A stretch of DNA of 64,000 bases from Mycobacterium gastri (lineage in GTDB: Bacteria; Actinomycetota; Actinomycetes; Mycobacteriales; Mycobacteriaceae): assembly GCF_002102175.1 (NCBI RefSeq), contig NZ_LQOX01000003.1, positions 1 to 64,000 of the forward strand, written 5' to 3'. Positions within the stretch are counted from its first letter, which is position 1; the number at the start of each line of letters is the position of its first letter. The notes under the pieces are model-generated. The model had not been told where the DNA came from and did not search any database. It worked only from the letters and a program-made list of their open reading frames with translations. Of the stretch, positions 28,122 through 35,854 are shown piece after piece. The position numbers were made by a program, and so were the translations under genes.

Positions 28122-28779
28122 CGATATATTGACCCACACCCGCGCCCGTAGCGGCGCCGTGGCACCCATCGACGGGCTGATCCGTATCGAAACCAGCCCT
28201 CGGGAGCAGGCCACCCCCATCATCATGGAGATGATGCGGTCGGTGTATCCGCATGATCAGGTTTTCGGGGAGTACTGTACCGTCAACGATTTCATCGATT
28301 GTCCCCCTGACGAGTTGTTCGCCTATATGGCCGACACCCGCAGCCTCGAGGAGTGGACGTACAGCCTGCGCGGCTTCACGACGACTGACGAGCCGGGGCT
28401 GTGGTTGGCTCACGATCAGCTCGGTTCGCAGACCAAGATCTACACCCGCACCATTGCCAACGAACAGGCCCGCACGGTCGACTACCACTGCGCCTGGGAT
28501 CAGGGCAAGCATCTGTGGATGGTCTACCTGATGCGCGTCGTCGACGCGCAGGTGGTACTGGACAGACCGGGTTCGGTTGTGCTGTGGACGAATTGCCACC
28601 ACCCGTTCTACGACCACAATCCCTACCCGGAGACCGCGCCGGGCGACCGCTCGGTCTGGGTAGGGGATTTCTGGGACATGTTCGGTGCCGGCCACCTGCT
28701 GGAACTGAAGAACCTCAAGGCCATCGCGGAATACCGGCACCGCAACGGCTTACCCGTCGTACCCGTGTGGATGCGGTGA
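28102..28779 (+). CDS. SRPBCC-like (START/polyketide cyclase fold) protein
   Basis: A 225-aa soluble protein. The middle shows the SRPBCC pattern: VNDFIDCPPDELFAYMADTRSLEEW at about residues 60-84, then alternating beta strands (TKIYTRTIAN, ARTVDYHCAWD) and a long C-terminal helix (LLELKNLKAIAEYRHRNG). Such hydrophobic-pocket proteins bind lipids or act as cyclases and aromatases on polyketide-like chains. No catalytic residue can be assigned. ATG 28102 has AAGGAG ten bases before and lies within the end of the ThDP gene, so translation is coupled. It may channel or cyclise the product of its neighbours. Confidence 0.65.
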   Translation: MSLPALDDILTHTRARSGAVAPIDGLIRIETSPREQATPIIMEMMRSVYPHDQVFGEYCTVNDFIDCPPDELFAYMADTRSLEEWTYSLRGFTTTDEPGLWLAHDQLGSQTKIYTRTIANEQARTVDYHCAWDQGKHLWMVYLMRVVDAQVVLDRPGSVVLWTNCHHPFYDHNPYPETAPGDRSVWVGDFWDMFGAGHLLELKNLKAIAEYRHRNGLPVVPVWMR

Positions 28780-28784
28780 GATGC

Positions 28785-29804
28785 ATGGTGGGCCAATCCG
28801 TCAGCCTCATTGACGTTTCCAGCTACCTGCCCGGTGAGCCGGTCGGCGCGGATTACTACGCACAATTCGCCGAATCCGACGACCTGCGTGACAGCCTGAT
28901 GTTCCGCGCGCCGGCGTTGCGCCATCACGTCGCCCCGGACGAGACCGCCGTCGACATGGTCGAGCGTGCCACACGAGGGTTGATCGAACGCCACGGCGAG
29001 GAGGCGATCGAGGCCGTCGACGTGCTGATCACCCATACTCAGGCGCCGGATGTGCCGTTCTACGGGGCCGGTGGCGGGATCGCCCACCGCCTGGGCATGC
29101 GGCCCTCGTGGGTGCTGGACTTGCACAACGGTGGCTGCGCGGTATTCGTGCTGGCGCTCAACGTGGCTCGCCAACTGCTGGCCTCGGGCGCCGGGCGCAC
29201 GGCGTTGATCGCCGTCGCGCAGAATTCGGCCGGCCAGGTGTTCGACCAACCCGGAGTCCGTCGCAAGGCGCAAGCGGCGGTGCCCGGCGACGGGGCCGCG
29301 GTGGGCCTGGTCACGCTGTCCGACCGGTCGCCCGTGCTCGGCATCGAATGCCGCACCTACGGCGAATACGCCGGCGAAATGACGCTTGCCCCGGACCCGC
29401 CGCGCAAGTGGTGGCAGCCCGGAACCGGCGAGCTCTGCATCGGTTTCACCGAAAGCAAGATCACCAAGGTGCTGGCCCGCGGCAACCGACAGGTCCCGGA
29501 AGTGGCGCTGGCAGTCTGCGATCGGATTGGCCTGCCGTCCAAAGACATTGACCTGCTGGTCACCAACCAGCCCAACCGGGTGTTCCTGCGCAACTGGCGA
29601 GAAGCACTCGAACTGCCCGCCGAACGGCACCTGGACACCTTCGACGCATGCGGAAACCTGTTCGGCGCGGGGATTCCGGTCAACCTGGATCGCGCCATCT
29701 CGACCGGGCGGGTGGCGACCGGCGACACGGTCATGATGGCAGGGTTCGCGCACGCCGGCGATTTCGCCGGGGCCGCCGCGGTGCGCTGGGGCGGGCGGCC
29801 CTGA
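28785..29804 (+). CDS. KAS III-like (FabH/chalcone synthase fold) condensing enzyme or acyltransferase
   Basis: A 339-aa thiolase-fold protein. The expected nucleophile Cys lies in DLHNGGCAVFVLALN near residue 116, and the C-terminal Asn block is in FDACGNLFGAGIPVNL. At the position of the FabH catalytic His (PHQAN) it reads TNQPN, so the His is replaced by Asn. This suggests acyl transfer or ester/amide formation rather than decarboxylative condensation, as in some KAS III-like acyltransferases; that is inference. ATG 28785 follows the SRPBCC stop by five bases. Its TGA overlaps the aminotransferase ATG. Confidence 0.78.
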   Translation: MVGQSVSLIDVSSYLPGEPVGADYYAQFAESDDLRDSLMFRAPALRHHVAPDETAVDMVERATRGLIERHGEEAIEAVDVLITHTQAPDVPFYGAGGGIAHRLGMRPSWVLDLHNGGCAVFVLALNVARQLLASGAGRTALIAVAQNSAGQVFDQPGVRRKAQAAVPGDGAAVGLVTLSDRSPVLGIECRTYGEYAGEMTLAPDPPRKWWQPGTGELCIGFTESKITKVLARGNRQVPEVALAVCDRIGLPSKDIDLLVTNQPNRVFLRNWREALELPAERHLDTFDACGNLFGAGIPVNLDRAISTGRVATGDTVMMAGFAHAGDFAGAAAVRWGGRP

Positions 29805-30811
29805 TGCCCACCGTCACGAGCCCGAGCGCGATCGATCCTTTTGCGTTGTCGCTCAACGAGAATCCGTTCCCACCGCTGCCCGCGGTGCGCTCGGCGCTGA
29901 TCCGCTCGATCGATGCAGTGAACCGGTATCCGGAGTTCCTGCCGGAACGCCTGCGCGACTTGATTGCCGGCAATATCGGTATGCCCGCCCACCGGGTGGT
30001 GCTGGGCGCGGGTGCGACCGGCGTGGTGATGCAGGCGCTGCGGGCAGTGACCGTTCCGGGCGACGCGATCGCCATGGCCGAGCCGACCTTCGACGGGTAT
30101 CCGATCGTCGCGCAGCTGGCGGGATTGACGGTGGTGACCATCCCGCTCGACGCATATGGCCATCACGATCTGGGGGCGCTGGCCGACGCCGCCGCCCACG
30201 CCCGAGTGGCGGTGCTGTGCCGGCCGCACAATCCGACCGGCACGCTGGAGCCGGTGCCGGCGGTGGTGCGGTTCCTGAGCCGGGTGCCGCCTGACACCGT
30301 GGTGTTGCTCGACGAGGCATACGTCGAATTCGCCGCGCCCGAGCATCGGATCGATGTTTCGGCGTTGCTTGCTCGGTTCCCCAACGTGCTGGTGGTGCGG
30401 ACCTTTTCCAAGGCCTACGGGCTGGCCGGGCTGCGGATCGGTTACGGCCTGGCCGCAGCGGAACTGGCCGCGGCGTTGTGGGCCCAGCAGCTTCCGTTCG
30501 GCATAGCCGGCAGCGGCTTGCCTGCGGTGGCGGCCTCCTACGAAGCCGAAGACCAGTTGCTGCACAGGGTTCGGCTGATTACGGCCGAACGGCGTTACCT
30601 GCAGCGGCAATTGAGCGCCATGGGGATAGCCACCACCGATGCGCACGCGAACTTCATGTACCTGCTGTCGAGGGGTCGGTTGTGGCATGACGTTTTCGTC
30701 CGGGCGGGCCTGCAGGTGCGGCTGTACCCGGACGGCGGTGCCCGGATAACCGTGGGCAGCCGTGCGTCGACTCTGGCGGTGTTGTCCGCGGTGGGAAAAT
30801 CTGCGGCATGA
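29804..30811 (+). CDS. PLP-dependent aminotransferase, histidinol-phosphate aminotransferase-like (class I/II)
   Basis: A 335-aa fold-type I aminotransferase of the HisC/aromatic aminotransferase group. The N-terminus LSLNENPFPPLPAVR, CRPHNPTG near residue 142, VVLLDEAYVEF and the PLP lysine in RTFSKAYGLAGLRIGYG are clear. It is slightly short for HisC and far from his genes, so a role in the cluster, transaminating an oxo acid or ketone made by the ThDP enzyme, is more likely than histidine synthesis. ATG 29804 shares a base with the upstream stop. It is the last gene of the four. Confidence 0.85.
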   Translation: MPTVTSPSAIDPFALSLNENPFPPLPAVRSALIRSIDAVNRYPEFLPERLRDLIAGNIGMPAHRVVLGAGATGVVMQALRAVTVPGDAIAMAEPTFDGYPIVAQLAGLTVVTIPLDAYGHHDLGALADAAAHARVAVLCRPHNPTGTLEPVPAVVRFLSRVPPDTVVLLDEAYVEFAAPEHRIDVSALLARFPNVLVVRTFSKAYGLAGLRIGYGLAAAELAAALWAQQLPFGIAGSGLPAVAASYEAEDQLLHRVRLITAERRYLQRQLSAMGIATTDAHANFMYLLSRGRLWHDVFVRAGLQVRLYPDGGARITVGSRASTLAVLSAVGKSAA

Positions 30812-30858
30812 ATCTCGCGTGTTGACCCGATGACCCCGCCGGTGCGGTAAGAAAGGGC

Positions 30859-31371
30859 GTGGCTGCATCACGACCGGACAGGCCCGACCCGATCGCCGTG
30901 GCCCGGGCCAACTGGGAGAAAGCCGGGTGGAGTGACGTGGCGCCGGGCATGGTCGCGGTGACATCGGTGATGCGTGCCCACCAGATCCTGCTGGCCCGAG
31001 TCGAGACCGCGCTGCGTCCCTACGATCTGAGTTTCTCCCGTTTCGAGCTGCTGCGGTTATTGGCGTTCAGCCGTACCGGTGCGTTGCCGATCACCAAGGC
31101 CTCCGACCGCCTTCAGGTTCATGTCACCAGCGTCACGCACGCGATCCGCCGGCTGGAAGCCGACGGGCTGGTGCAACGGGTGCCGCACCCTACCGACGGG
31201 CGGACCACGTTGGTGCGGATCACCGAGTTGGGGCGGGCCACCGTCGAGGACGCCACCCTGACCCTCAACGAGCAGGTGTTCGCCGATATCGGCATGGGCG
31301 CCGGCGAGTCGGAGGCGCTGGTGTCCGCCATCGAAACGTTGCGGCGCAACGCCGGAGACTTCACCGTCTGA
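30859..31371 (+). CDS. MarR family transcriptional regulator (Rv0737-like)
   Basis: A 170-aa winged-helix repressor-like protein. The MarR core runs from SFSRFELLRLLAFSRTGAL through the recognition helix (QVHVTSVTHAIRRLEADGL) to the wing (HPTDGRTTLVRITELG). The likely ligand is a small hydrophobic or aromatic compound, as in the family. GTG 30859 is 47 bp after the aminotransferase gene. It is conserved as Rv0737 in M. tuberculosis without the four-gene cluster, so a role in controlling the cluster is possible but not shown. A phased 10-bp repeat array spans its stop codon. Confidence 0.88.
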   Translation: MAASRPDRPDPIAVARANWEKAGWSDVAPGMVAVTSVMRAHQILLARVETALRPYDLSFSRFELLRLLAFSRTGALPITKASDRLQVHVTSVTHAIRRLEADGLVQRVPHPTDGRTTLVRITELGRATVEDATLTLNEQVFADIGMGAGESEALVSAIETLRRNAGDFTV

Positions 31372-31420
31372 CACCGTCTCACACCGTCTGACACCGAGAG
31401 ACACCGAGAGTCACCGAGAG
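31361..31420 (+). repeat. six 10-bp tandem repeats spanning the MarR stop codon
   Basis: Six consecutive 10-mers share WCACCG: three with TCTG or TCTC endings (31361-31390) and three with AGAG endings (31391-31420). The period equals one helical turn. The array runs from the last MarR codons into the leader of the downstream disrupted gene, so it could be a cooperative binding site or simple slippage. Confidence 0.8.
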
Positions 31421-31445
31421 AAAGGCAGGGCAGTGGACCCATTAG

Positions 31446-33420
31446 TCCGAAGTTCCCCCCTGCGGGGCGGTCCTGAGGGGTCTGCATCGTTATGAGCAGG
31501 TGTTTCGCGTCCGATGGCTGCCGATTACGTAGACATGTATTGGAGAATAATCTAGATGCATATCGGTGTGCCTGCGAGAAATAGACACACGGATGGCCTA
31601 CTGTTATAGGCATGTATGTGGCGCGGGTGCCGAACCGAGGGTCGCCGCCGGCGATCCTGTTGCGGGAAAGCTACCGCGAGGACGGCAAGGTGAAGAACCG
31701 TACGTTAGCCAATCTGTCACGCTGGCCCGTGGACAAAGTCGACGCGCTTTCCCAGGTGCTCAAAGGGCTACCACCGAAGGTGGACCTGGCCAAGGCGTTT
31801 GAGATCACCCGCAGCCTGCAGCACGGGCACGTGGCCGCGGTCTTGGGCAGCGCGGCGCGGCTTGAGATCGCCGAGCTGATCGACCCGGTGCGCTCGCGCA
31901 ACCGCGATCTGGTGCTGGCCATGCTGGTCGCTCACGTGATCGATCCTGGCTCGAAGCTGGCGACCGCGCGTGGGCTGCGCTCTGAGACCGCGACCAGCTC
32001 GCTGGGCGAGGTGTTGGGCGTTGGCGGTGCTGACGAGGACGACCTGTATGCGGCCATGGACTGGGCGCTCAAGCGTAAGGATGCGATCGAAAAGGCGTTA
32101 GCCGCCCGGCATTTAGTCAACGGCACGTTGGTGCTCTACGACGTTTCCTCGGCGGCGTTTGAGGGACGCACGTGCCCGATAGCCAAGATCGGGCACGCCC
32201 GCGACGGGGTCAAAGGCCGGCTGCAGATCGTCTATGGGCTGTTATGCAGCACTGCGGGGACACCGGTGGCCATCGAGGTGTTCGACGGCAATACCGGCGA
32301 CCCGAAAACCCTGGCCACCCAGATCGACAAGCTCAAAACGCGATTCGGGTTAACACAGGTCTGTCTGGTGGGTGATCGGGGCATGCTCACCAGCGCGCGC
32401 ATCGAGTCCCAACTTCGTCCGGCCCAACTGGACTGGATCACCGCGCTGCGGGCTCCGCAGATCAAGGCCCTGGTCGAGGCCGATGCTTTGCAGCTGTCGC
32501 TGTTCGATGAACAGAATCTGATCGAGATCACCCATCCCGATTACCCCGGCGAGCGGCTGGTGTGCTGCCGCAACCCGATCTTGGCCGCCCAACGCACCCG
32601 CACACGCGACGAGCTGCTGGCGGCCACCGAAGAAGAACTGGCGAAAATCGCCGCGGCCACCGGCCGCGCCCGGCGTCCCTTGCGCGGGCGCGACCAGATC
32701 GGCATGCGGGTGGGCAAGATCATCAACCACTACAAGATGGCCAAGCACTTCACCATCGAGATCACCGACGAGGCGTTGACGTTCTCACGCAAGACCGATC
32801 AGATCAACGCCGAGGCCGCCCTGGACGGCATCTACGTGCTGCGCACCAGCCTGCCCGAAAAGACTCTCCCCAACGGCGATGTGGTGTTGCGCTACAAGGG
32901 ACTTGAAGACGTTGAACGGTTCTTTCGCACCCTCAACACCGAGCTTGATGTGCGGCCGATCCGCCACCGTCTGGCCCACCGGGTACGCGCCCACGTGTTT
33001 TTGCGGATGCTGTCCTACTACATCAGCTGGCACATGAAACAAGCCCTGGCCCCAATCCTGTTTCATGACAACAACAAACCCGCCGCAGCGGCCAAACGCA
33101 TCGACCCAGTCGCCGCCGCCGAGCGCTCCGATGTCGCCCTGGCCAAAGCCGCCCGCAAACGCACCCAAGACGACTACCCAGTGCACAGTTTCACCAGCCT
33201 GCTCAAAGATCTGGGCACCCTGTGCATCAACTACATCCAACCCATCGACGACATGCCGGCATTCACCAAACTCACCACCCCCACCCCGCTGCAACGGCGA
33301 GCCTTCGAACTCCTCGACGTCTCCCACCGCTTCGGCTACACGTAGGCAGTACACCCACAACCAGACCGCAAAACTGCAGGTCACACCCCAACCCGTCACC
33401 AAACCAGGGGGAACTACGGA
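31446..33420 (+). mobile_element. insertion sequence, IS1634/IS4-like, 1975 bp, intact
   Basis: The ends are imperfect inverted repeats: left TCCGAAGTTCCCCC at 31446-31459 and right, read inward, TCCGTAGTTCCCCC at 33420-33407, with one mismatch in 14. The element is flanked by TTAG on both sides (31442-31445 and 33421-33424); ATTAG is possible if the last base belongs to the target. It carries one full-length transposase and lies between codons 4 and 5 of the Rv0738 homologue. Intact ends, frame and target duplication indicate a recent insertion. Confidence 0.9.
31612..33345 (+). CDS. IS1634-family DDE transposase
   Basis: A 577-aa transposase with an RNase H-like core interrupted by a large insertion. 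The first catalytic Asp is probably in LVLYDVSSAAFEG, and the second in CLVGDRGMLTSARIE. The third acidic residue belongs to the IS4-type YREK-like signature around YKGLEDVERFFRTLNTELDV near residue 430. The frame is undamaged. The N-terminus MYVARVPNRGSPPAIL is typical of IS1634-type proteins that copy only the transposase. The start at 31612 lies about 165 bp inside the left end. Confidence 0.9.
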   Translation: MYVARVPNRGSPPAILLRESYREDGKVKNRTLANLSRWPVDKVDALSQVLKGLPPKVDLAKAFEITRSLQHGHVAAVLGSAARLEIAELIDPVRSRNRDLVLAMLVAHVIDPGSKLATARGLRSETATSSLGEVLGVGGADEDDLYAAMDWALKRKDAIEKALAARHLVNGTLVLYDVSSAAFEGRTCPIAKIGHARDGVKGRLQIVYGLLCSTAGTPVAIEVFDGNTGDPKTLATQIDKLKTRFGLTQVCLVGDRGMLTSARIESQLRPAQLDWITALRAPQIKALVEADALQLSLFDEQNLIEITHPDYPGERLVCCRNPILAAQRTRTRDELLAATEEELAKIAAATGRARRPLRGRDQIGMRVGKIINHYKMAKHFTIEITDEALTFSRKTDQINAEAALDGIYVLRTSLPEKTLPNGDVVLRYKGLEDVERFFRTLNTELDVRPIRHRLAHRVRAHVFLRMLSYYISWHMKQALAPILFHDNNKPAAAAKRIDPVAAAERSDVALAKAARKRTQDDYPVHSFTSLLKDLGTLCINYIQPIDDMPAFTKLTTPTPLQRRAFELLDVSHRFGYT

Positions 33421-33963
33421 TTAGTTGCTCACCAGCGCGCTCAGGACGCGTTCGCCGGCGTCCTCGCCAACGTCAGTCCCGACCAGCACAGCACTCCGAC
33501 ACCCTGCTCGCAGTGGACCGTGCGGGATCTGATCGAGCATGTCATCAGCGGCAACGAGCACGTCGGGCAATGGGCGCAACACCCGGTCGAGCCGCCCGTA
33601 CGGCCCGACGACATCCTGGCCGCCCATCGGACCGCCGCCGCGGCCGCCCAGGAGGTCTTCGCCGCGCCGAACGGGATGTCCGCCACCTTCAAGCTGCCGT
33701 TCGGTGAGCTGCCCGGCCAGGTCTTCGTCGGGATCCGCACCAGCGATGTGCTGACCCATGCGTGGGATCTGGCGGCCGCCACCGGCCAACCCACCGATCT
33801 TGACCCCGAATTGGCGACCGAACAGCTCGCCGCCGTGCGGGCGTTCGTGGGGCCGGAGTTCCGGGGGCCGGGCAAGCCCTTCGCCGAGGAGCAGCCGTGC
33901 TCACCGGAGAGTGCGCCGGCAGACCAGCTCGCCGCATTCCTGGGCCGATTTGTTGAGCTATGA

Positions 33964-34314
33964 CCCTGCCGATAACGGTGAGATGCACCACCTGACCCTC
34001 AACAGCCTCAATCGCCACACGAGTACCCGCCGAGCAACCATGATGCGAGTTGCAAACGTGCTAGCACATGCGCCAGCACCTCAGGCACCAGACGCCTAGG
34101 CGCAAGGCCTGCCGTGGGGTGGCGGGTGCGCCAGGCACTGCCGCCGCGGCGGGCGGCGCGGTCTTGAGCGGCCCGGCGATAAATCATGGGAAAACCTGGG
34201 ATTTGGCCGCCCGTTCGGCGCCATGATCGGCTCCTGCCCATGGGTCGACGATGACCCGGGCATCTCCCGGGTTGTCCTGGCTTACTGGGGTCATGACCTA
34301 CTGGGAGGTATCAC
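33964..34314. other. gene-free stretch between disrupted Rv0738-like gene and PE_PGRS gene
   Basis: No open frame here resembles a known protein. A small inverted repeat ACCCGGG-catct-CCCGGGT lies at 34254-34272, and GGGAGG precedes the PE_PGRS start. In M. tuberculosis the equivalent place carries Rv0739 to Rv0741, including a transposase fragment; nothing like them is recognisable here. Confidence 0.45.
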
Positions 34315-34875
34315 ATGTCGTTTGTGATCGCGGCGCCGCAGGCCATCACGGCAGCGGCCACGGATGTGGCTGGTATCGGTTCGGCGATTAGCGCGGCCAA
34401 CGCCACGGCGGCGGCCAACACCGAGGTGGTGCTGGTCGCGGGCGCCGATGAGGTGTCGGCGGCCATCGCAGCGCTGTTTGAGGCGCACGGCCAGGCTTAT
34501 CAGGCGCTCAGTGCGCAGGCGGCGGCGTTTCATGCCCAGTTTGTGCAGGCGCTGCCCGCGGGTGCGGGCTCGTATGCGGCCGCCGAGGCCGCCAGCGCCG
34601 CGTCAATAACCAGTCCGCTGCTCAGCGCGATCAACGCGCCCTTCTTGGCGCTGACCGGGCGCCCGCTGTTCGGCAATGGCGCCGCGGGCGGGTCCGGCGC
34701 GCCCGGCAAGGCGGGTGGTGCCGGCGGGGCCGCCGGGCTGTTCGGCAACGGCGGCGCCGCCGTGCTGATCGGCAACGGTGGTAACAGCGGCAAGGGCGGG
34801 CTTGGCGCGCCGCCGGGTGCGCCAGGCGCTGCCGGCGCTGGGGGGCTGCTGCTCGGCCTGGACGGGTTGACCTAG
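34315..34875 (+). CDS. short PE_PGRS protein (PE_PGRS8-like)
   Basis: A 186-aa protein. The PE domain (residues 1 to about 95, [17 protein letters not shown], with [15 protein letters not shown]) is followed by the linker ending in [22 protein letters not shown] very short PGRS region of Gly-Gly-Ala/Asn repeats (about 60 residues) follows. PE proteins are exported by type VII systems, and PGRS tails usually sit in the outer cell envelope. Length and position match Rv0742. No PPE partner is adjacent. Confidence 0.88.
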   Translation: MSFVIAAPQAITAAATDVAGIGSAISAANATAAANTEVVLVAGADEVSAAIAALFEAHGQAYQALSAQAAAFHAQFVQALPAGAGSYAAAEAASAASITSPLLSAINAPFLALTGRPLFGNGAAGGSGAPGKAGGAGGAAGLFGNGGAAVLIGNGGNSGKGGLGAPPGAPGAAGAGGLLLGLDGLT

Positions 34876-34896
34876 GGTTGACCTAGGTTGACCTAG
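34865..34896 (+). repeat. 11-bp tandem repeat at the PE_PGRS stop
   Basis: GGTTGACCTAG occurs three times in a row (the third loses one G); the stop codon TAG of the PE_PGRS gene is in the first copy. Each unit places a TAG in the register, so loss of one copy would not extend the frame much. Slippage is the likely origin. Confidence 0.7.
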
Positions 34897-34961
34897 CCGG
34901 CGGGCAACGGGCCGATCAGCTTGCGGCATCCCTGGGCCGGAGGTGCAATGAACCCGCGAAT

Positions 34962-35840
34962 TCAGTTGCCGCGCAACGTTTCGATCACTGCGCTGAAGTC
35001 TAAATCGGCGTGGTCGGCGGCGAACTTGGCGTAGATCTCGGCGGCGTGGCGGCCCAGCGGCGCCGCGGATCCGGTGGCGGTCACCGCGTCCATCGCCAAG
35101 CCCAAATCCTTGTTCATCAGCGCCGTCGCGAAGCCCGGCTTGAAGTCATTGTTGGCCGGCGATGTCGGAACCGGGCCCGGCACCGGGCAATTGGTGTGCA
35201 CCGCCCAGCAGTTGCCGGTCGCGCCGGTGATGACGTCGAATAGGGATTGGGCCGACAGCCCGAGCTTCTCGGCCAGCACGAACGCCTCTCCGATCGCGAT
35301 CTGCTGTACCGCCAGCACCATGTTGTTGCACAGCTTGGCGGCCTGGCCCGCCCCGGCCGCACCGCAGTGAATGATCTTGCCCGCCATGGGTTCCAGCACC
35401 GGACGGGCCCGTTCCAAGACATCCGTGTCGCCGCCGACCATGAACGCCAGCGTCCCGGCCGCGGCACCCTTGACACCGCCGGAAACCGGCGCGTCGAGTT
35501 GGGCCAGCCCGTGCGATGCGGCCAGCGAATGCACCTCCCGGGCGTCGCCGACCGAGATCGTTGAGCTGTCGATGAACAGTGCACCCGGATGCGCGGCGGG
35601 CAGCACCTCGGCATAGCAGCTTTTGACCACGCCACCGTTGGGCAGCATGGTGATGACCACGTCGGCCTCGGCCACCGCGGCGGCTGCGCTGTCGAACACC
35701 GCGCAGCCGGTTGCGGCCCCGGCCGCCGCTGCCGCGGGCACGGGGTCATAGCCGCGCACGACGTGGCCGGCGGCAACCAGATTCGACGACATGGGTGCGC
35801 CCATGTTGCCCAGACCCAGGAACGCGATCGTCTCTGTCAC
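34962..35840 (-). CDS. mmsB: 3-hydroxyisobutyrate dehydrogenase
   Basis: A 292-aa beta-hydroxyacid dehydrogenase that oxidises 3-hydroxyisobutyrate to methylmalonate semialdehyde in valine breakdown. The N-terminal NAD motif AFLGLGNMGAPMSSNL, the substrate loop DAPVSGGVKGAAAGTL, and the catalytic Lys in GAAGAGQAAKLCNNM are present. GTG 35840 is set by AGGAGG upstream. The upstream neighbours fadE9 and mmsA supply and consume its metabolites. It corresponds to Rv0751c. Confidence 0.95.
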   Translation of the reverse strand: MTETIAFLGLGNMGAPMSSNLVAAGHVVRGYDPVPAAAAAGAATGCAVFDSAAAAVAEADVVITMLPNGGVVKSCYAEVLPAAHPGALFIDSSTISVGDAREVHSLAASHGLAQLDAPVSGGVKGAAAGTLAFMVGGDTDVLERARPVLEPMAGKIIHCGAAGAGQAAKLCNNMVLAVQQIAIGEAFVLAEKLGLSAQSLFDVITGATGNCWAVHTNCPVPGPVPTSPANNDFKPGFATALMNKDLGLAMDAVTATGSAAPLGRHAAEIYAKFAADHADLDFSAVIETLRGN

Positions 35841-35854
35841 GTGGTGCAGCCCTC

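Larger units (their letters stand above)
31433..33963 (+). pseudogene. TIGR03086/DinB-like protein (Rv0738-like), split by insertion sequence
   Basis: The 5' piece is GTG 31433 plus four codons (MDPL) up to 31445, and the rest is 33421-33963. Joining 31433-31445 to 33425-33963 (one TTAG copy removed) gives an unbroken 552-nt frame of 183 codons, whose start reads MDPLVAHQRAQDAFAGVLAN, as in Rv0738. The protein is a mycothiol-maleylpyruvate isomerase/DinB-like four-helix protein with SQWTVRDLIEHV and DVLTHAWDLAAATG motifs. An internal GTG at 33520 could give a shortened product lacking the first helix. Confidence 0.9.

Noticed and set aside
29804-30811. Assigning the aminotransferase as HisC of histidine synthesis
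   Set aside because: Motifs match the HisC family, but no his gene is near and it is coupled to a biosynthetic cluster, so the symbol was withheld.
31361-31420. CRISPR-like repeats
   Set aside because: Units are 10 bp and contiguous without spacers, so this is a simple tandem array; no cas genes and no CRISPR elsewhere in the window.
34008-34241. 77-codon minus-strand frame before the PE_PGRS gene
   Set aside because: Arg-rich composition, no motif and no ribosome-binding site; may be debris but cannot be supported as a gene.
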